The notes below the pieces were generated by a model. That model ran no database searches, had not been told where the DNA came from, and saw nothing but the letters and a program-made list of their open reading frames with translations. A program made the position numbers and the translations under genes. DNA of 64,000 nt from Flavobacteriaceae bacterium D16 (lineage in GTDB: Bacteria > Bacteroidota > Bacteroidia > Flavobacteriales > Flavobacteriaceae): contig JAJTJC010000036.1 of the NCBI GenBank assembly GCA_021295155.1, positions 620,001-684,000 of the forward strand, read 5' to 3'. Shown piece after piece: positions 27,426 through 35,865 of the stretch; the first letter of the stretch is position 1; each line of letters begins with the position of its first letter.

Positions 27426-27442
27426 CCCGGCGTTCAGCCGGG
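27426..27442. terminator. GC-rich hairpin between convergent genes
   Basis: CCCGGC (27426-27431) pairs with GCCGGG (27437-27442) around a 5-nt loop, followed by TTAATAAAA. It lies between the DUF4837 stop and the minus-strand small gene. The U-tract is weak. Confidence 0.5.
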
Positions 27443-27470
27443 TTAATAAAACCGATCGGTATTATACTGT

Positions 27471-27641
27471 TTAATCGAACGGAAATCCGGTATATACCCG
27501 GAACACAAAGGCGTAAAGCACAATCAGTAACATTGCAAAAGCAAACCAGGCGAAAACTTTAAAGAAGTTGCGCACTACGTAATTGCTAATATGCCGAAAG
27601 GCGTTAATGTAAATTTCTTTAATATGTAAAAGTGTATTCAT
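27471..27641 (-). CDS. Small 56-aa single-span membrane protein, copy A (DUF6747-like)
   Basis: The reading frame from ATG at 27641 to TAA at 27471 encodes 56 residues: MNTLLHIKEIYINAFRHI at the N-terminus, one hydrophobic segment (about 29-50) and a conserved end, FRVYTGFPFD. It is highly similar along its whole length to the neighbouring copy B (both share the K-E-I-Y-x-x-A-F-R start, NFFK in the middle, VLYAFxFRV and TGFxFD). The two-copy conservation, rather than size, is the reason to call it a gene. I recall a flavobacterial small-protein family of this type (DUF6747), but the name is from memory. Function unknown. Confidence 0.75.
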   Translation of the reverse strand: MNTLLHIKEIYINAFRHISNYVVRNFFKVFAWFAFAMLLIVLYAFVFRVYTGFPFD

Positions 27642-27840
27642 AGGACCTTGGGGCTTTGGTTATACTATAAATAATTTACTACTCATTTATCTGGTAAAAA
27701 AAAATATCAGTTGACGAGCCAAAAAACACTCATAAAAGGATAAATATTCAATTAGTTGCAGATGAGCAGATACCCAGGCCAGGGATAAAAGGTATGTGAT
27801 TATCGATGAAACGGAAAGGTTTAGGTTGTGCATAAATAAA

Positions 27841-27863
27841 AAACGCTCCCATAAGGAGCGTTT
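27841..27863 (-). terminator. Intrinsic terminator of small membrane protein B
   Basis: AAACGCTCC (27841-27849) pairs with GGAGCGTTT (27855-27863), a 9-bp stem with a 5-nt loop. Read on the minus strand it is followed by a T-rich run. It lies 23 nt beyond the copy B stop, so copies A and B end separately. Confidence 0.8.
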
Positions 27864-27885
27864 TTAATGTCTTGGTTAGTTGTGA

Positions 27886-28056
27886 TCAGTCAAATGCAAA
27901 TCCTGTTGCTACCCGGAATATAAAAGCGTATAATACAATTATAAAGCTGATCAGGCAGAACCAGGTGAAGATCTTGAAAAAATTCTTTACCAGTACAGGA
28001 CCCAGGTTTCTGAATGCCTCAAGGTAAATTTCTTTGATAAGTAAAATATGTTTCAT
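27886..28056 (-). CDS. Small 56-aa single-span membrane protein, copy B (DUF6747-like)
   Basis: ATG at 28056 to TGA at 27886, 56 residues: it starts MKHILLIKEIYLEAFRNL, has NFFKIFTWFC, one membrane segment (about 30-50) and ends FRVATGFAFD. It is a tandem paralogue of copy A, 244 bp away, with its own terminator in the spacer. The short charged N-terminal helix, single span and constant FD end suggest a membrane-embedded partner or stabiliser of a larger complex (inference). No function can be assigned. Confidence 0.75.
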   Translation of the reverse strand: MKHILLIKEIYLEAFRNLGPVLVKNFFKIFTWFCLISFIIVLYAFIFRVATGFAFD

Positions 28057-28217
28057 AGGCGTTTATTTGTGTAAGTTCTGGTCTTATATATATAACGAAA
28101 AATGGCTGTAAAAAGTGTGTTTTTAGCGTACTATGTTGCGAATCATTATGCCATGATGGTGAATACCATTTAATGCCTTGTAAGAGGAGCTGAAGGCCCT
28201 TAGACGCTACAATTTAC

Positions 28218-31016
28218 CTACATGTCTACGATAATGAATTCAGATCGTCTGTTTCTCTGGTGTTTTTCGCGAGTACACCGTACCGTTCCGTCACACTCAT
28301 TCAGTAAACGCTCCTCGCCGTAGCCTATAGCGCTTTCTATTCTTTTAGGATCAATGCCCTGTTTGATCAGATAAGCCCTTGTGGACTTAGCCCTCTTATC
28401 TGAAAGGTATTTGTTGTACACAGCAGGTCCTCTGGAATCTGTGTGGGATTCAATTTTAATAACCATGCTGGGGTACTCCTTCATAGTGGCAACCAGTTTA
28501 TCCAGAGATTCGGCGGCGTCTTTTCGTATGTACGACTTGTCAAAGTCGAAATAGATCATATCTACCTTGAGTTTTCGGATACCTTCTTCAATGGTAATCA
28601 GCTTCTCAAGCTTATCCATTTCAATAGCGGTTTCTACCCGTTCATTTTCAAGGGTGCTAATGGCGATTTCGTGCTCCTGGTATTCGTCTTTAATAGTTTT
28701 AACTACGTATTTGGTATTGCTGTCCAGGTCTTCAAAAACAAAGCTTCCATCTTCGTCACTGAGCATTTCTTTGAGCTTGATATTATTTTCATCGAGCAAC
28801 ATCACGAGTGTGCCCGGCATATTTTCACCGGTTATGCGTTCCGTAATGACCCCAGCTATGGCATTTTCATTGGCTTCTTCGGGAACAAGCCTTTGGAAGG
28901 AATAGATATCATCATCTCCTTTACCGCCTCGTCTGTTTGAAGCAAAAAAGCCTTTCTGACTGGCCTCATCAACAATATAGGAGAAGTCATCTACCTTGCT
29001 ATTTATGGGTTGTCCAAGGTTGTGAACATCCAGAAACCCTTCTTCTTCGGAATAGGCTACTTCAAACACATCCAGTCCGCCAAGACCTACGTGCCCATCC
29101 GATGAGAAATACAACTTTTTGTCACTGATAAATGGGAACATTTCACGCCGTTCTGTATTGATCTCCGGGCCAAGGTTCCTGGGATCAGAAAAACTGCCGT
29201 TTTCTAAAACATCTACCACAAAAATGTCGGTTTTACCGATACTTCCGGGCATGTCAGAAACAAAATAAAGTTGTTTACCGTCCGGGCTTAGAGCCGGGTG
29301 TCCCGTGGAGTAATTGTCGCTGTTAAAAGGAAGTTCCTGAGCTTCGGTCCATTCCCCATTTACCTTTTTAGAACGATATATTTTCAGGTGGTTTATCCCT
29401 TTATTGTCGCGCTTAAGTTTCTTGCCGTAGTTATTACGGGTAAAGTACATGGTAGTATTATCAGGGGAGAAAGCAACAGAAGCCTCATGGTATTTAGTGT
29501 TGATCTTTTTAGAGAATTTGGCTGCGTTCCTTACTTCCTGACTTTCTTTATTGATCTTGGCCACATAGAGGTCAAGATAGGGTTGGTTGTTCCATTTATA
29601 CCGTCTGGTTTTTAAAAAGGCAGAGTCCACAGAAGAGGAGTACACCAGCTTATCTTCTCCGTAAAACATGGGAGAAAAGTCGGAATAACGCGAGTTTACC
29701 GCTATGTTTTTGATTTCAAAATTCCCGGAATTGGCCAGAATGTTGTCTAAAAGGACTTCTCGCGGTACAGCGATATTCATGTCTTTTTCCTCTTCACCCT
29801 CTCCGCGGCGTATTTTCCTGTCATACAACCTCATGAGTCGTTTGGATCTGGCGTATTTTCCTGTGCCTTTAAGCGTGTGTGCATACCGGAAAATATTGTT
29901 TGCAGACATCTCATCGCGATAATTGCGGTACAGGTAATCGTACCAGTAGAATGCCCGTTCAATGTTGGTATTAAAGTAGTGCGAATCAGCAGCACGCTCA
30001 ATTACCTTATGGGAGTGGCTTGAAAGCCCTTTGGCCAGAACCGCTTCATATAACTCGGCGGCCTCGGAGTACCACATTTTATCAAAATAGAGATCTGCCT
30101 TTTCCAGTAATTTATCGTTTACCGGGAATTGCGCGGATCGCTTTGGATAAGAATGGGTATTTGGGGTCTCTGCTAAAACAGTAGTTATTTCTTTGGCTTC
30201 TTCCTTGGTGATTTGTTGGCCGGGGTCAGTAACTTCGAGGATCCAGACCTTATTGAGATAACTGCCCTGAAATTTCGATTTACAAGCCGCTATGGCATCA
30301 GCGCCATCATCATATCGATTCAGATACACCTGATACAAGTCTTTTTCTGTATGCTGCAGGAAACCTGTATTCGAGAATTTAGATTTAAGCCTGGCCTGGA
30401 AGCGCTCTGCATTGGCTTTTTCACCAAAAACACCACCGATCACGTAATATCCAGCCTCCATCTTATCAGTGGATATAAGACCTCGCGTGGCGATATTATT
30501 TGCTTTAGCCGTTTTGGTGAATGAAAATGAACTGGTTTTTTCTTTTGGTGCTGGCTTCGCTATAGTTTTAAGCGATTTAGCTTCACTGAGCTCAGCAATT
30601 TTATTTTCAATTTGAAGTATCCAAACCTTGTCTGTGTAAAAAGGATTTATCTTTTCCCTGTAATCCTGGAGCAGATCCATGCCCATATTGCGGTACCCCA
30701 GTGACACATAGTGCATTTTATTCTCAGGGTTAAGCAGTATATGGCTGGAAAGGCCTTTTTTGCTCAGCTTTTTCGTAAAGCGAGAGGCATTTTCAGGCTT
30801 GCCAAATACACCGGCAATCAGGTAGTATCCACTACTGAGTCCCTTTAAATCCTTTACCTTCCTATGACTGATATTCAGTGTTTTGGCGGCTTTGATAAAA
30901 AAAGCTTCCTCTGCTGGTGTTTCCGCATTGACAGTACCGGCATACACAACTGAAGAATTAGCCGTAACTCCCAAAAGGAATAGGCAAAGCAAAAAGTGTT
31001 TTCTAAAGATTTTCAT
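28218..31016 (-). CDS. SPOR-TPR-PD40-OmpA outer-membrane/periplasmic protein (PorE-like)
   Basis: 932 aa. A signal peptide (about 1-26) precedes two SPOR-like repeats (about 60-145 and 185-265; GYYLIAGVFGKPENASRF and GYYVIGGVFGEKANAERF, each ending in VWILxxxx). Then come TPR-like helices (about 300-400), a PD40/WD40 beta-propeller (about 430-720; MYFTRNNYGKKLK, ALSPDGKQLYFVSDMPGS), a carboxypeptidase-regulatory-like domain (about 735-800) and an OmpA-like peptidoglycan-binding domain (about 815-932; YFDFDKSYIRKDAAESLDKL, ESHTDSRG, RRSEFIIV). This order resembles the T9SS component PorE and the OmpA proteins usually found next to PorP/SprF genes. Here it is 22 kb from the PorP-like gene, yet shares the same repeat module. 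It probably anchors an outer-membrane complex to peptidoglycan. Confidence 0.88.
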   Translation of the reverse strand: MKIFRKHFLLCLFLLGVTANSSVVYAGTVNAETPAEEAFFIKAAKTLNISHRKVKDLKGLSSGYYLIAGVFGKPENASRFTKKLSKKGLSSHILLNPENKMHYVSLGYRNMGMDLLQDYREKINPFYTDKVWILQIENKIAELSEAKSLKTIAKPAPKEKTSSFSFTKTAKANNIATRGLISTDKMEAGYYVIGGVFGEKANAERFQARLKSKFSNTGFLQHTEKDLYQVYLNRYDDGADAIAACKSKFQGSYLNKVWILEVTDPGQQITKEEAKEITTVLAETPNTHSYPKRSAQFPVNDKLLEKADLYFDKMWYSEAAELYEAVLAKGLSSHSHKVIERAADSHYFNTNIERAFYWYDYLYRNYRDEMSANNIFRYAHTLKGTGKYARSKRLMRLYDRKIRRGEGEEEKDMNIAVPREVLLDNILANSGNFEIKNIAVNSRYSDFSPMFYGEDKLVYSSSVDSAFLKTRRYKWNNQPYLDLYVAKINKESQEVRNAAKFSKKINTKYHEASVAFSPDNTTMYFTRNNYGKKLKRDNKGINHLKIYRSKKVNGEWTEAQELPFNSDNYSTGHPALSPDGKQLYFVSDMPGSIGKTDIFVVDVLENGSFSDPRNLGPEINTERREMFPFISDKKLYFSSDGHVGLGGLDVFEVAYSEEEGFLDVHNLGQPINSKVDDFSYIVDEASQKGFFASNRRGGKGDDDIYSFQRLVPEEANENAIAGVITERITGENMPGTLVMLLDENNIKLKEMLSDEDGSFVFEDLDSNTKYVVKTIKDEYQEHEIAISTLENERVETAIEMDKLEKLITIEEGIRKLKVDMIYFDFDKSYIRKDAAESLDKLVATMKEYPSMVIKIESHTDSRGPAVYNKYLSDKRAKSTRAYLIKQGIDPKRIESAIGYGEERLLNECDGTVRCTREKHQRNRRSEFIIVDM

Positions 31017-31316
31017 GCTCTATTACTAGTCCGGAAAAGCGTAATGACTAAATAGCAGTGCAAAATGGCAAACTAATTAACTAATGCCCCGGAATTGCTT
31101 CTAACGACCAATTTATGGCTTCTTACATGCCGGAGATAGTTTTTGTTGTGAAAGGGTTGCTTTCTGTCGTGAACGGTAAAATATTGTAGTTTACCGATGA
31201 GGCCCTATGGATAAAAGCCGCTGGACTAGTCTATTTTGAAGGTATGAGGATAGGAGGGTAAGGAAATAATATAAAATACCGAAAGGTATAATACTTGCAG
31301 AATGATAATCAACAAA
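31017..31316. other. Intergenic region without recognised gene
   Basis: About 300 bp between the divergently placed OmpA-type gene start and the tatA terminator. I see a small perfect stem with a GNRA-type loop (ATACC-GAAA-GGTAT near 31277-31290) and no convincing coding frame or full promoter. Confidence 0.5.
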
Positions 31317-31338
31317 AAAGCGCCCCAAAGGACGCTTT
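31317..31338 (-). terminator. tatA terminator
   Basis: AAAGCG-CC and GG-CGCTTT arms (31317-31325 and 31330-31338) with one mismatch and a 4-nt loop, followed on the minus strand by a T-run (complement of 31314-31319). It lies 22 nt after the tatA stop. Confidence 0.65.
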
Positions 31339-31360
31339 AATATCGAGTATTGCGATCTTA

Positions 31361-31543
31361 CTAGTCGTTTTTCTCTTCCAATTTCTCGTCTTCTTTGGAA
31401 GCATCTTTAAATTCTTTGATGCCACTTCCTAAGCCGCGCATCAATTCCGGGATTTTCTTTCCGCCAAACAAAAGCAACACAACCATTACGATGACTGCTA
31501 TTTGCCAGGCTCCAATTGCCAGGAAGGTGGATAATGATATCAT
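31361..31543 (-). CDS. tatA: Sec-independent protein translocase TatA/E family
   Basis: 60 aa. One N-terminal membrane helix (about 9-26, [19 protein letters not shown]), then the [21 protein letters not shown] amphipathic helix characteristic of TatA, and an acidic/lysine tail ([11 protein letters not shown]). TatA oligomers form the pore for folded twin-arginine substrates. tatC is not in the window. It is a single-gene unit with a -7 box upstream and a terminator downstream. Confidence 0.93.
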   Translation of the reverse strand: MISLSTFLAIGAWQIAVIVMVVLLLFGGKKIPELMRGLGSGIKEFKDASKEDEKLEEKND

Positions 31544-31567
31544 AAAGCTTTTAAATTAAATGGATAA

Positions 31568-31575
31568 CAAATTTA
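31568..31575 (-). promoter_or_regulatory. tatA promoter -7 element (TAAATTTG)
   Basis: The complement of 31568-31575 is TAAATTTG, a full TAnnTTTG match, 24 nt upstream of the tatA ATG. The nearest TTTG upstream is only 13 nt away, so the -33 part is unclear. Confidence 0.4.
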
Positions 31576-31726
31576 TGAAAAAAAGAAACAAAAACTATTG
31601 TATAGCTAACGGGAACATCCCTTTTAAATTGCAGCGCTCTTTTTTTAAGTGAAATGCTTTATCTTAGACCCCCCGGTCGGCAAGGCTATAGGGACAAATA
31701 GCGCTGACGACATATCTTAAAATGCA

Positions 31727-32596
31727 ATGGCAAAAAAGGTAAAGAAAAGAAAGGAAATCAAGAGGAAACTCTTGCATAAGTATCGCCTGGTGATACTCAA
31801 TGAAAGTACTTTTGAGGAAAAAATCTCCTTTAAACTGAGTAGACTCAACGTATTTGTTACGGGATCACTGTTTATTGCGATATTGACCGGTCTTACCATC
31901 CTGTTAATTGCATTTACACCGCTCAGGGAGTACATCCCCGGGTATTCCTCAACCCAACTGAAAAGGCAGGCAACGGAATTAACCTATAAAACCGACAGCC
32001 TGGTCAATGTTTTAAATTATACCAATCGGTATTTAAATAATGTACGAATGGTCCTCCGCGGGGATATAGAGAATACAGAAGTCAATCGCGATTCCCTTTT
32101 TGAGCAGTTTAAATTAGATCCTGCAAATGTGGACCTGACTCCAATACGGGAAGATTCCGTGCTAAGGGCTGAGGTGGCCCTGGAAGACAAGTACAACCTT
32201 TTTGAAAGTAACAAGGAACCCGGCAGTCTTGTGCTTTTTACGCCCGTTTCCGGAACGATTACCCAGGTATACGATCCTGAAAAGAAGCATTATGCGGTAG
32301 ATCTTGTAGCACCAGAGGGATCTCCCGTGAAAAGTGTGGCCAATGGTACGGTGATCTTTTCCGAATGGACCGCAGAAACCGGATATGTAATCATTATTGA
32401 ACACAAAGACGGACTTATTTCAGCTTACAAACACAATGGGTCCCTCAGCAAAGGACAGGGTGATCTGGTAAAAGCCGGAGAAGTGGTGGCTTCGGTGGGC
32501 AACACCGGCGTATTGACTACCGGACCGCACCTGCATTTTGAACTTTGGAGTAATGGGAACCCGGTGAATCCTACCGATTACATCGACTTTAAATAA
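31727..32596 (+). CDS. M23-family metallopeptidase, membrane-anchored
   Basis: 289 aa. A basic cytoplasmic N-terminus (KKVKKRKEIKRKLLHKYR), one membrane helix (about 44-64), a coiled-coil stalk (about 75-150), then a LytM/M23 domain. Zn ligands are visible in HYAVDLVAPEGSPV (H-x3-D) and in HLHFELW (H-x-H). M23 enzymes cleave peptidoglycan cross-links or act as regulators of amidases. The layout with membrane anchor and stalk is the common flavobacterial form. It lies 5 nt upstream of the GH3-like gene and is likely co-transcribed. Confidence 0.9.
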   Translation: MAKKVKKRKEIKRKLLHKYRLVILNESTFEEKISFKLSRLNVFVTGSLFIAILTGLTILLIAFTPLREYIPGYSSTQLKRQATELTYKTDSLVNVLNYTNRYLNNVRMVLRGDIENTEVNRDSLFEQFKLDPANVDLTPIREDSVLRAEVALEDKYNLFESNKEPGSLVLFTPVSGTITQVYDPEKKHYAVDLVAPEGSPVKSVANGTVIFSEWTAETGYVIIIEHKDGLISAYKHNGSLSKGQGDLVKAGEVVASVGNTGVLTTGPHLHFELWSNGNPVNPTDYIDFK

Positions 32597-32601
32597 GATT
32601 T

Positions 32602-34095
32602 ATGGCGATCAAAGCTTTTGCAGCACGAATTTTTGCGCAATTGGTTGCCTGGAAGACCAAACGCTGGACATCACAGCCTGTTACTACTCAGGAAAAAGTC
32701 TTTCGTGAACTCATCCGAAAAGGATCCAAAACCCGTTTTGGAAAAGATCACAGCTTCGATACCATAAGGAACCATCAAGATTTTATTGCACGTATTCCGG
32801 TCCGGGATTATGAAGCCCTAAGGCCTTATGTAGAAAAAGTAGTTTCTGGGGAACCAGACATATTGTGGCCTGGTAAACCGGATTATTTGGCTAAAACTTC
32901 TGGCACCACTTCCGGAGCAAAATACATTCCCATAACCAGCGAATCCATAAAGGAACAGATCAAAGCCTCCCGTAATGCCATCCTCAGCTATATTCATGAA
33001 ACGGGTAATACCCAGTTTGTAACGGGCAAAATGATTTTCCTGCAGGGGAGTCCGGAACTTGAAAAGAAAAATGGCATCCATGTGGGTCGTCTTTCCGGTA
33101 TATCAGCGCATTATGTGCCCAATTACTTGCAAAGGAATCGCGTGCCGAGCTGGGAAACCAACTGTATTGAAGATTGGGAAACCAAGGTCAATGCCATTGT
33201 AAAGGAAACCCTTCCCGAGAATATGACTGTAATTGCTGGCATTCCCTCCTGGGTGCAGATGTATTTTGAAAAACTACAATCCGTTGCCGAAAAAAAGGTG
33301 GGGGAAATATTCCCGAATTTCCAGCTTTTTATTTACGGCGGTGTTAACTATGAACCTTATCGAGCCAAATTTGAAAACCTGATTGGTCGCAAAGTAGATA
33401 GCATTGAATTGTTTCCGGCCAGCGAAGGTTTTTTCGCCTATCAGGATTCCCGGAAAGAAAAAGGGATGCTGCTGTTGCTTAATGCCGGAATCTTTTACGA
33501 ATTCATCCGGGCCGAGGAATTCTACGAGGAATCGCCGAAACGAATTACCATAGGCGATGTGGAGCTTGGGGTAAATTATGTGATGATTATTTCCACCAAT
33601 GCCGGTCTGTGGGGCTATAACCTCGGAGATACCGTTCAGTTTATTTCACTAAATCCGTTTCGCGTCATCGTTTCTGGCCGTATTAAACATTTCATTTCTG
33701 CTTTTGGGGAGCATGTTATTGCCAAGGAAGTTGAAGAGGCCATGAGGGAGGCTATAGACCAAACCGATGCCAGGGTAAATGAATTCACAGTAGCTCCTCG
33801 TGTGGAAGTGGAAGGCGAGCTGCCTTATCATGAATGGCTGGTTGAATTTGAAAACCCACCCACTGATTTTAAGCATTTTGTCGCTGTTCTGGACCAAACC
33901 CTTCAGGAACAAAATAGTTATTATTACGATTTGATAGCGGGTAAAATCCTGCAGCCACTTAAGTTAACCCACATTAGACCAGGAGGGTTTCAGCAGTATA
34001 TGAAATCGATCGGAAAATTGGGCGGACAAAATAAGGTGCAACGGCTGGCCAATGACTGCAAACTGGCAGATGCCCTTCATTCCTTTAAAGAATAA
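32602..34095 (+). CDS. GH3 (auxin-responsive promoter) family acyl-adenylate/amide synthetase-like protein
   Basis: 497 aa. Matches the bacterial GH3 family throughout: LAKTSGTTSGAKYIPIT (ATP/AMP-binding loop, near 92-110), LFIYGGVNYEPYRAKF, FPASEGFFAYQ and GYNLGDTVQFISLNPFRVIVSGR (near 330). Plant GH3 enzymes adenylate a carboxylate and join it to an amino acid. The bacterial substrates are unknown to me. It is immediately downstream of the M23 peptidase gene. Confidence 0.9.
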   Translation: MAIKAFAARIFAQLVAWKTKRWTSQPVTTQEKVFRELIRKGSKTRFGKDHSFDTIRNHQDFIARIPVRDYEALRPYVEKVVSGEPDILWPGKPDYLAKTSGTTSGAKYIPITSESIKEQIKASRNAILSYIHETGNTQFVTGKMIFLQGSPELEKKNGIHVGRLSGISAHYVPNYLQRNRVPSWETNCIEDWETKVNAIVKETLPENMTVIAGIPSWVQMYFEKLQSVAEKKVGEIFPNFQLFIYGGVNYEPYRAKFENLIGRKVDSIELFPASEGFFAYQDSRKEKGMLLLLNAGIFYEFIRAEEFYEESPKRITIGDVELGVNYVMIISTNAGLWGYNLGDTVQFISLNPFRVIVSGRIKHFISAFGEHVIAKEVEEAMREAIDQTDARVNEFTVAPRVEVEGELPYHEWLVEFENPPTDFKHFVAVLDQTLQEQNSYYYDLIAGKILQPLKLTHIRPGGFQQYMKSIGKLGGQNKVQRLANDCKLADALHSFKE

Positions 34096-34147
34096 TATTT
34101 TCGTACCTAGAAATCAACTTCAGTACCGGCTACTTGGGGCAAATTCA

Positions 34148-34155
34148 TAAATTTG
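34148..34155 (+). promoter_or_regulatory. Promoter -7 element upstream of the DUF6909-like gene
   Basis: TAAATTTG, a full TAnnTTTG match, 20 nt before the ATG at 34176. The nearest TTG upstream (34134-34136) is only 11 nt away. It could start transcription of the DUF6909-like gene and the polysaccharide locus behind it. Confidence 0.4.
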
Positions 34156-34175
34156 CATCACATAGCAGCTAATCC

Positions 34176-35864
34176 ATGAGTAATTTCAAAGAAACCACCA
34201 GGGCACAGGAATCCACCAACGCCATTGAACGCCTGTATGTAACTATGCGGCATTTATTCAATCGCGGTTTTTACAAGCCCACCGGTGTTTCCGGAGAAAG
34301 TCTGAAAAACGCACTCTTGTTGCTCCGGCCGGAAATTTATGGCACTATTGCTGAGGACAAAACTGAGCTCGACGGGCTTATCTACGTCCTGGACCGTCTT
34401 CCCGAAGGAATTCATGAATGTCGTTATATCAACCTGACCTCAGACGAAGGTTTTGCCAGTTCGCATCTTAAACCGATTATCCCACCCAAAAGGAGGCGCA
34501 ATTGTTACCGTATCGACCGGGAACAGATGAATATTGAAATTACCCGGGGGAGGTCCGATATTTATGACATTCTCACACACCTTACTTTCCTTTTTGTGGA
34601 GTCTCAGAAGATTGCAAATAAGGTTCTTATTGAGGATACTGAAGAAACCATACGCGACTGGAAAAAATTGGAGGCTGCAGCAACCAAGGATAAACTCACC
34701 CAGGCGGAAAAGGAAACTGCCCTAATCCATACAGCCAGTATTCTTGGGCGATCTTTCCTGGAAGTCATGGAGATCTATAAGAAATTGGGCCGTAAGTCGG
34801 ACCCAGAGCGTTTTCTGAAGATCATTTACTGGCTGGGGAAACTGGCTATTGAGGAAGAAACCGGGGGAGAGAAAAGGATCATAACCTTCAGTACTTTGCT
34901 ACGCGAGCGTTTGGGGCATCACATTCACGGCGAACAATGGGCCGATACTGTAAAAGAAACCCTCAAAAGGCATGGGCTTTTAGAACGCCCCATCCACATA
35001 ATCAGCGCTAATATGCATAGCGTCTTGAATTCGCTCTATGCCAGGAAAGCGCTGAAAAAGGAATTCCCGGAAAACGGCTCCCTGGAGGTTTACGAGCAAC
35101 TTAGCCAGGAGGGGAACAATAAATTACAGGATAAGGTTACGGTAGTCGCCAGGAAAAACGGGATGATCGAAATTGATGATATTTCAGGCACCAATATCGA
35201 CGTCCAAATCTTTGATATGGCCAAGTTAGGCCGAGATGCCTGTTGTTACGATTTGCCGGAAGGTATTCCGGATGAGGAAAAACCCGTTATCTTTGTTATG
35301 GACTATGCATTCGGGGAACAGGCTTATGAGACCATTGACGAGTTGTTAAAGCCCTACCGATCTAAAGACAATCCCCCTGTTTTTCTGAATGTGACATCGA
35401 TATCCATTATGGGAAAAGCAGGCATTCTGGTAGGTGGTAAGGGAGACCTGATGATTCCTACTGCTCATATGTTTGAAGGAACTGCTGACAACTATCCTTT
35501 CCACAATGAATTAAGCGCGGAAGATTTTACGGGTAATGGGCTCGAGGTAAAGGAGGGGACTATGGTTACCGTGCTGGGAACCTCGCTTCAGAACCGGGAC
35601 ATTTTAAAATTTTTTCACGATTCTACCTGGGGCGTTATCGGTCTTGAAATGGAAGGCGTACATTACCAGAAAGCCATACAGTCGGCCTCCAAGATCCGCA
35701 AAAGCATACGGGAAGATGTGAAGGTGCGTTATGCCTACTATGCATCGGATAATCCGTTGGAAACTGGAAGCACGTTGGCTTCAGGAGGGCTTGGTAAGGC
35801 AGGTGTTAAACCCACCTACCTGATAACAGACAAAATACTTACACAAATATTTAATTCCAATTGA
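34176..35864 (+). CDS. DUF6909-like conserved protein with a nucleosidase-like C-terminus
   Basis: 562 aa, soluble, no signal peptide. The N-terminal half is helical (TRAQESTNAIERLYVTMRHL; LHPEIYG-type motif LLLRPEIYGTI). The C-terminal half (about 340-562) has features like the PNP/MTAN nucleoside-hydrolase fold: VTVLGTSLQNRDILKFFHD, GLEMEGVHYQKAI (compare EMEGAA in MTA/SAH nucleosidases) and YYASDNPLETGS. The family is widespread in Flavobacteriia to my knowledge (name from memory). A role on a nucleoside or nucleotide is inference. It ends 1 nt before the Wzz-like gene, so it may be read together with the polysaccharide locus. Confidence 0.7.
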   Translation: MSNFKETTRAQESTNAIERLYVTMRHLFNRGFYKPTGVSGESLKNALLLLRPEIYGTIAEDKTELDGLIYVLDRLPEGIHECRYINLTSDEGFASSHLKPIIPPKRRRNCYRIDREQMNIEITRGRSDIYDILTHLTFLFVESQKIANKVLIEDTEETIRDWKKLEAAATKDKLTQAEKETALIHTASILGRSFLEVMEIYKKLGRKSDPERFLKIIYWLGKLAIEEETGGEKRIITFSTLLRERLGHHIHGEQWADTVKETLKRHGLLERPIHIISANMHSVLNSLYARKALKKEFPENGSLEVYEQLSQEGNNKLQDKVTVVARKNGMIEIDDISGTNIDVQIFDMAKLGRDACCYDLPEGIPDEEKPVIFVMDYAFGEQAYETIDELLKPYRSKDNPPVFLNVTSISIMGKAGILVGGKGDLMIPTAHMFEGTADNYPFHNELSAEDFTGNGLEVKEGTMVTVLGTSLQNRDILKFFHDSTWGVIGLEMEGVHYQKAIQSASKIRKSIREDVKVRYAYYASDNPLETGSTLASGGLGKAGVKPTYLITDKILTQIFNSN

Positions 35865-35865
35865 A

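Noticed and set aside
28443-28940. 165-codon plus-strand open frame opposite the OmpA-type gene
   Set aside because: It is antisense to a well-supported coding region, and no domain or signal was recognised in it.
31115-31189. 24-residue frame in the gap after the OmpA-type gene
   Set aside because: No promoter, no conservation evidence and no second copy.
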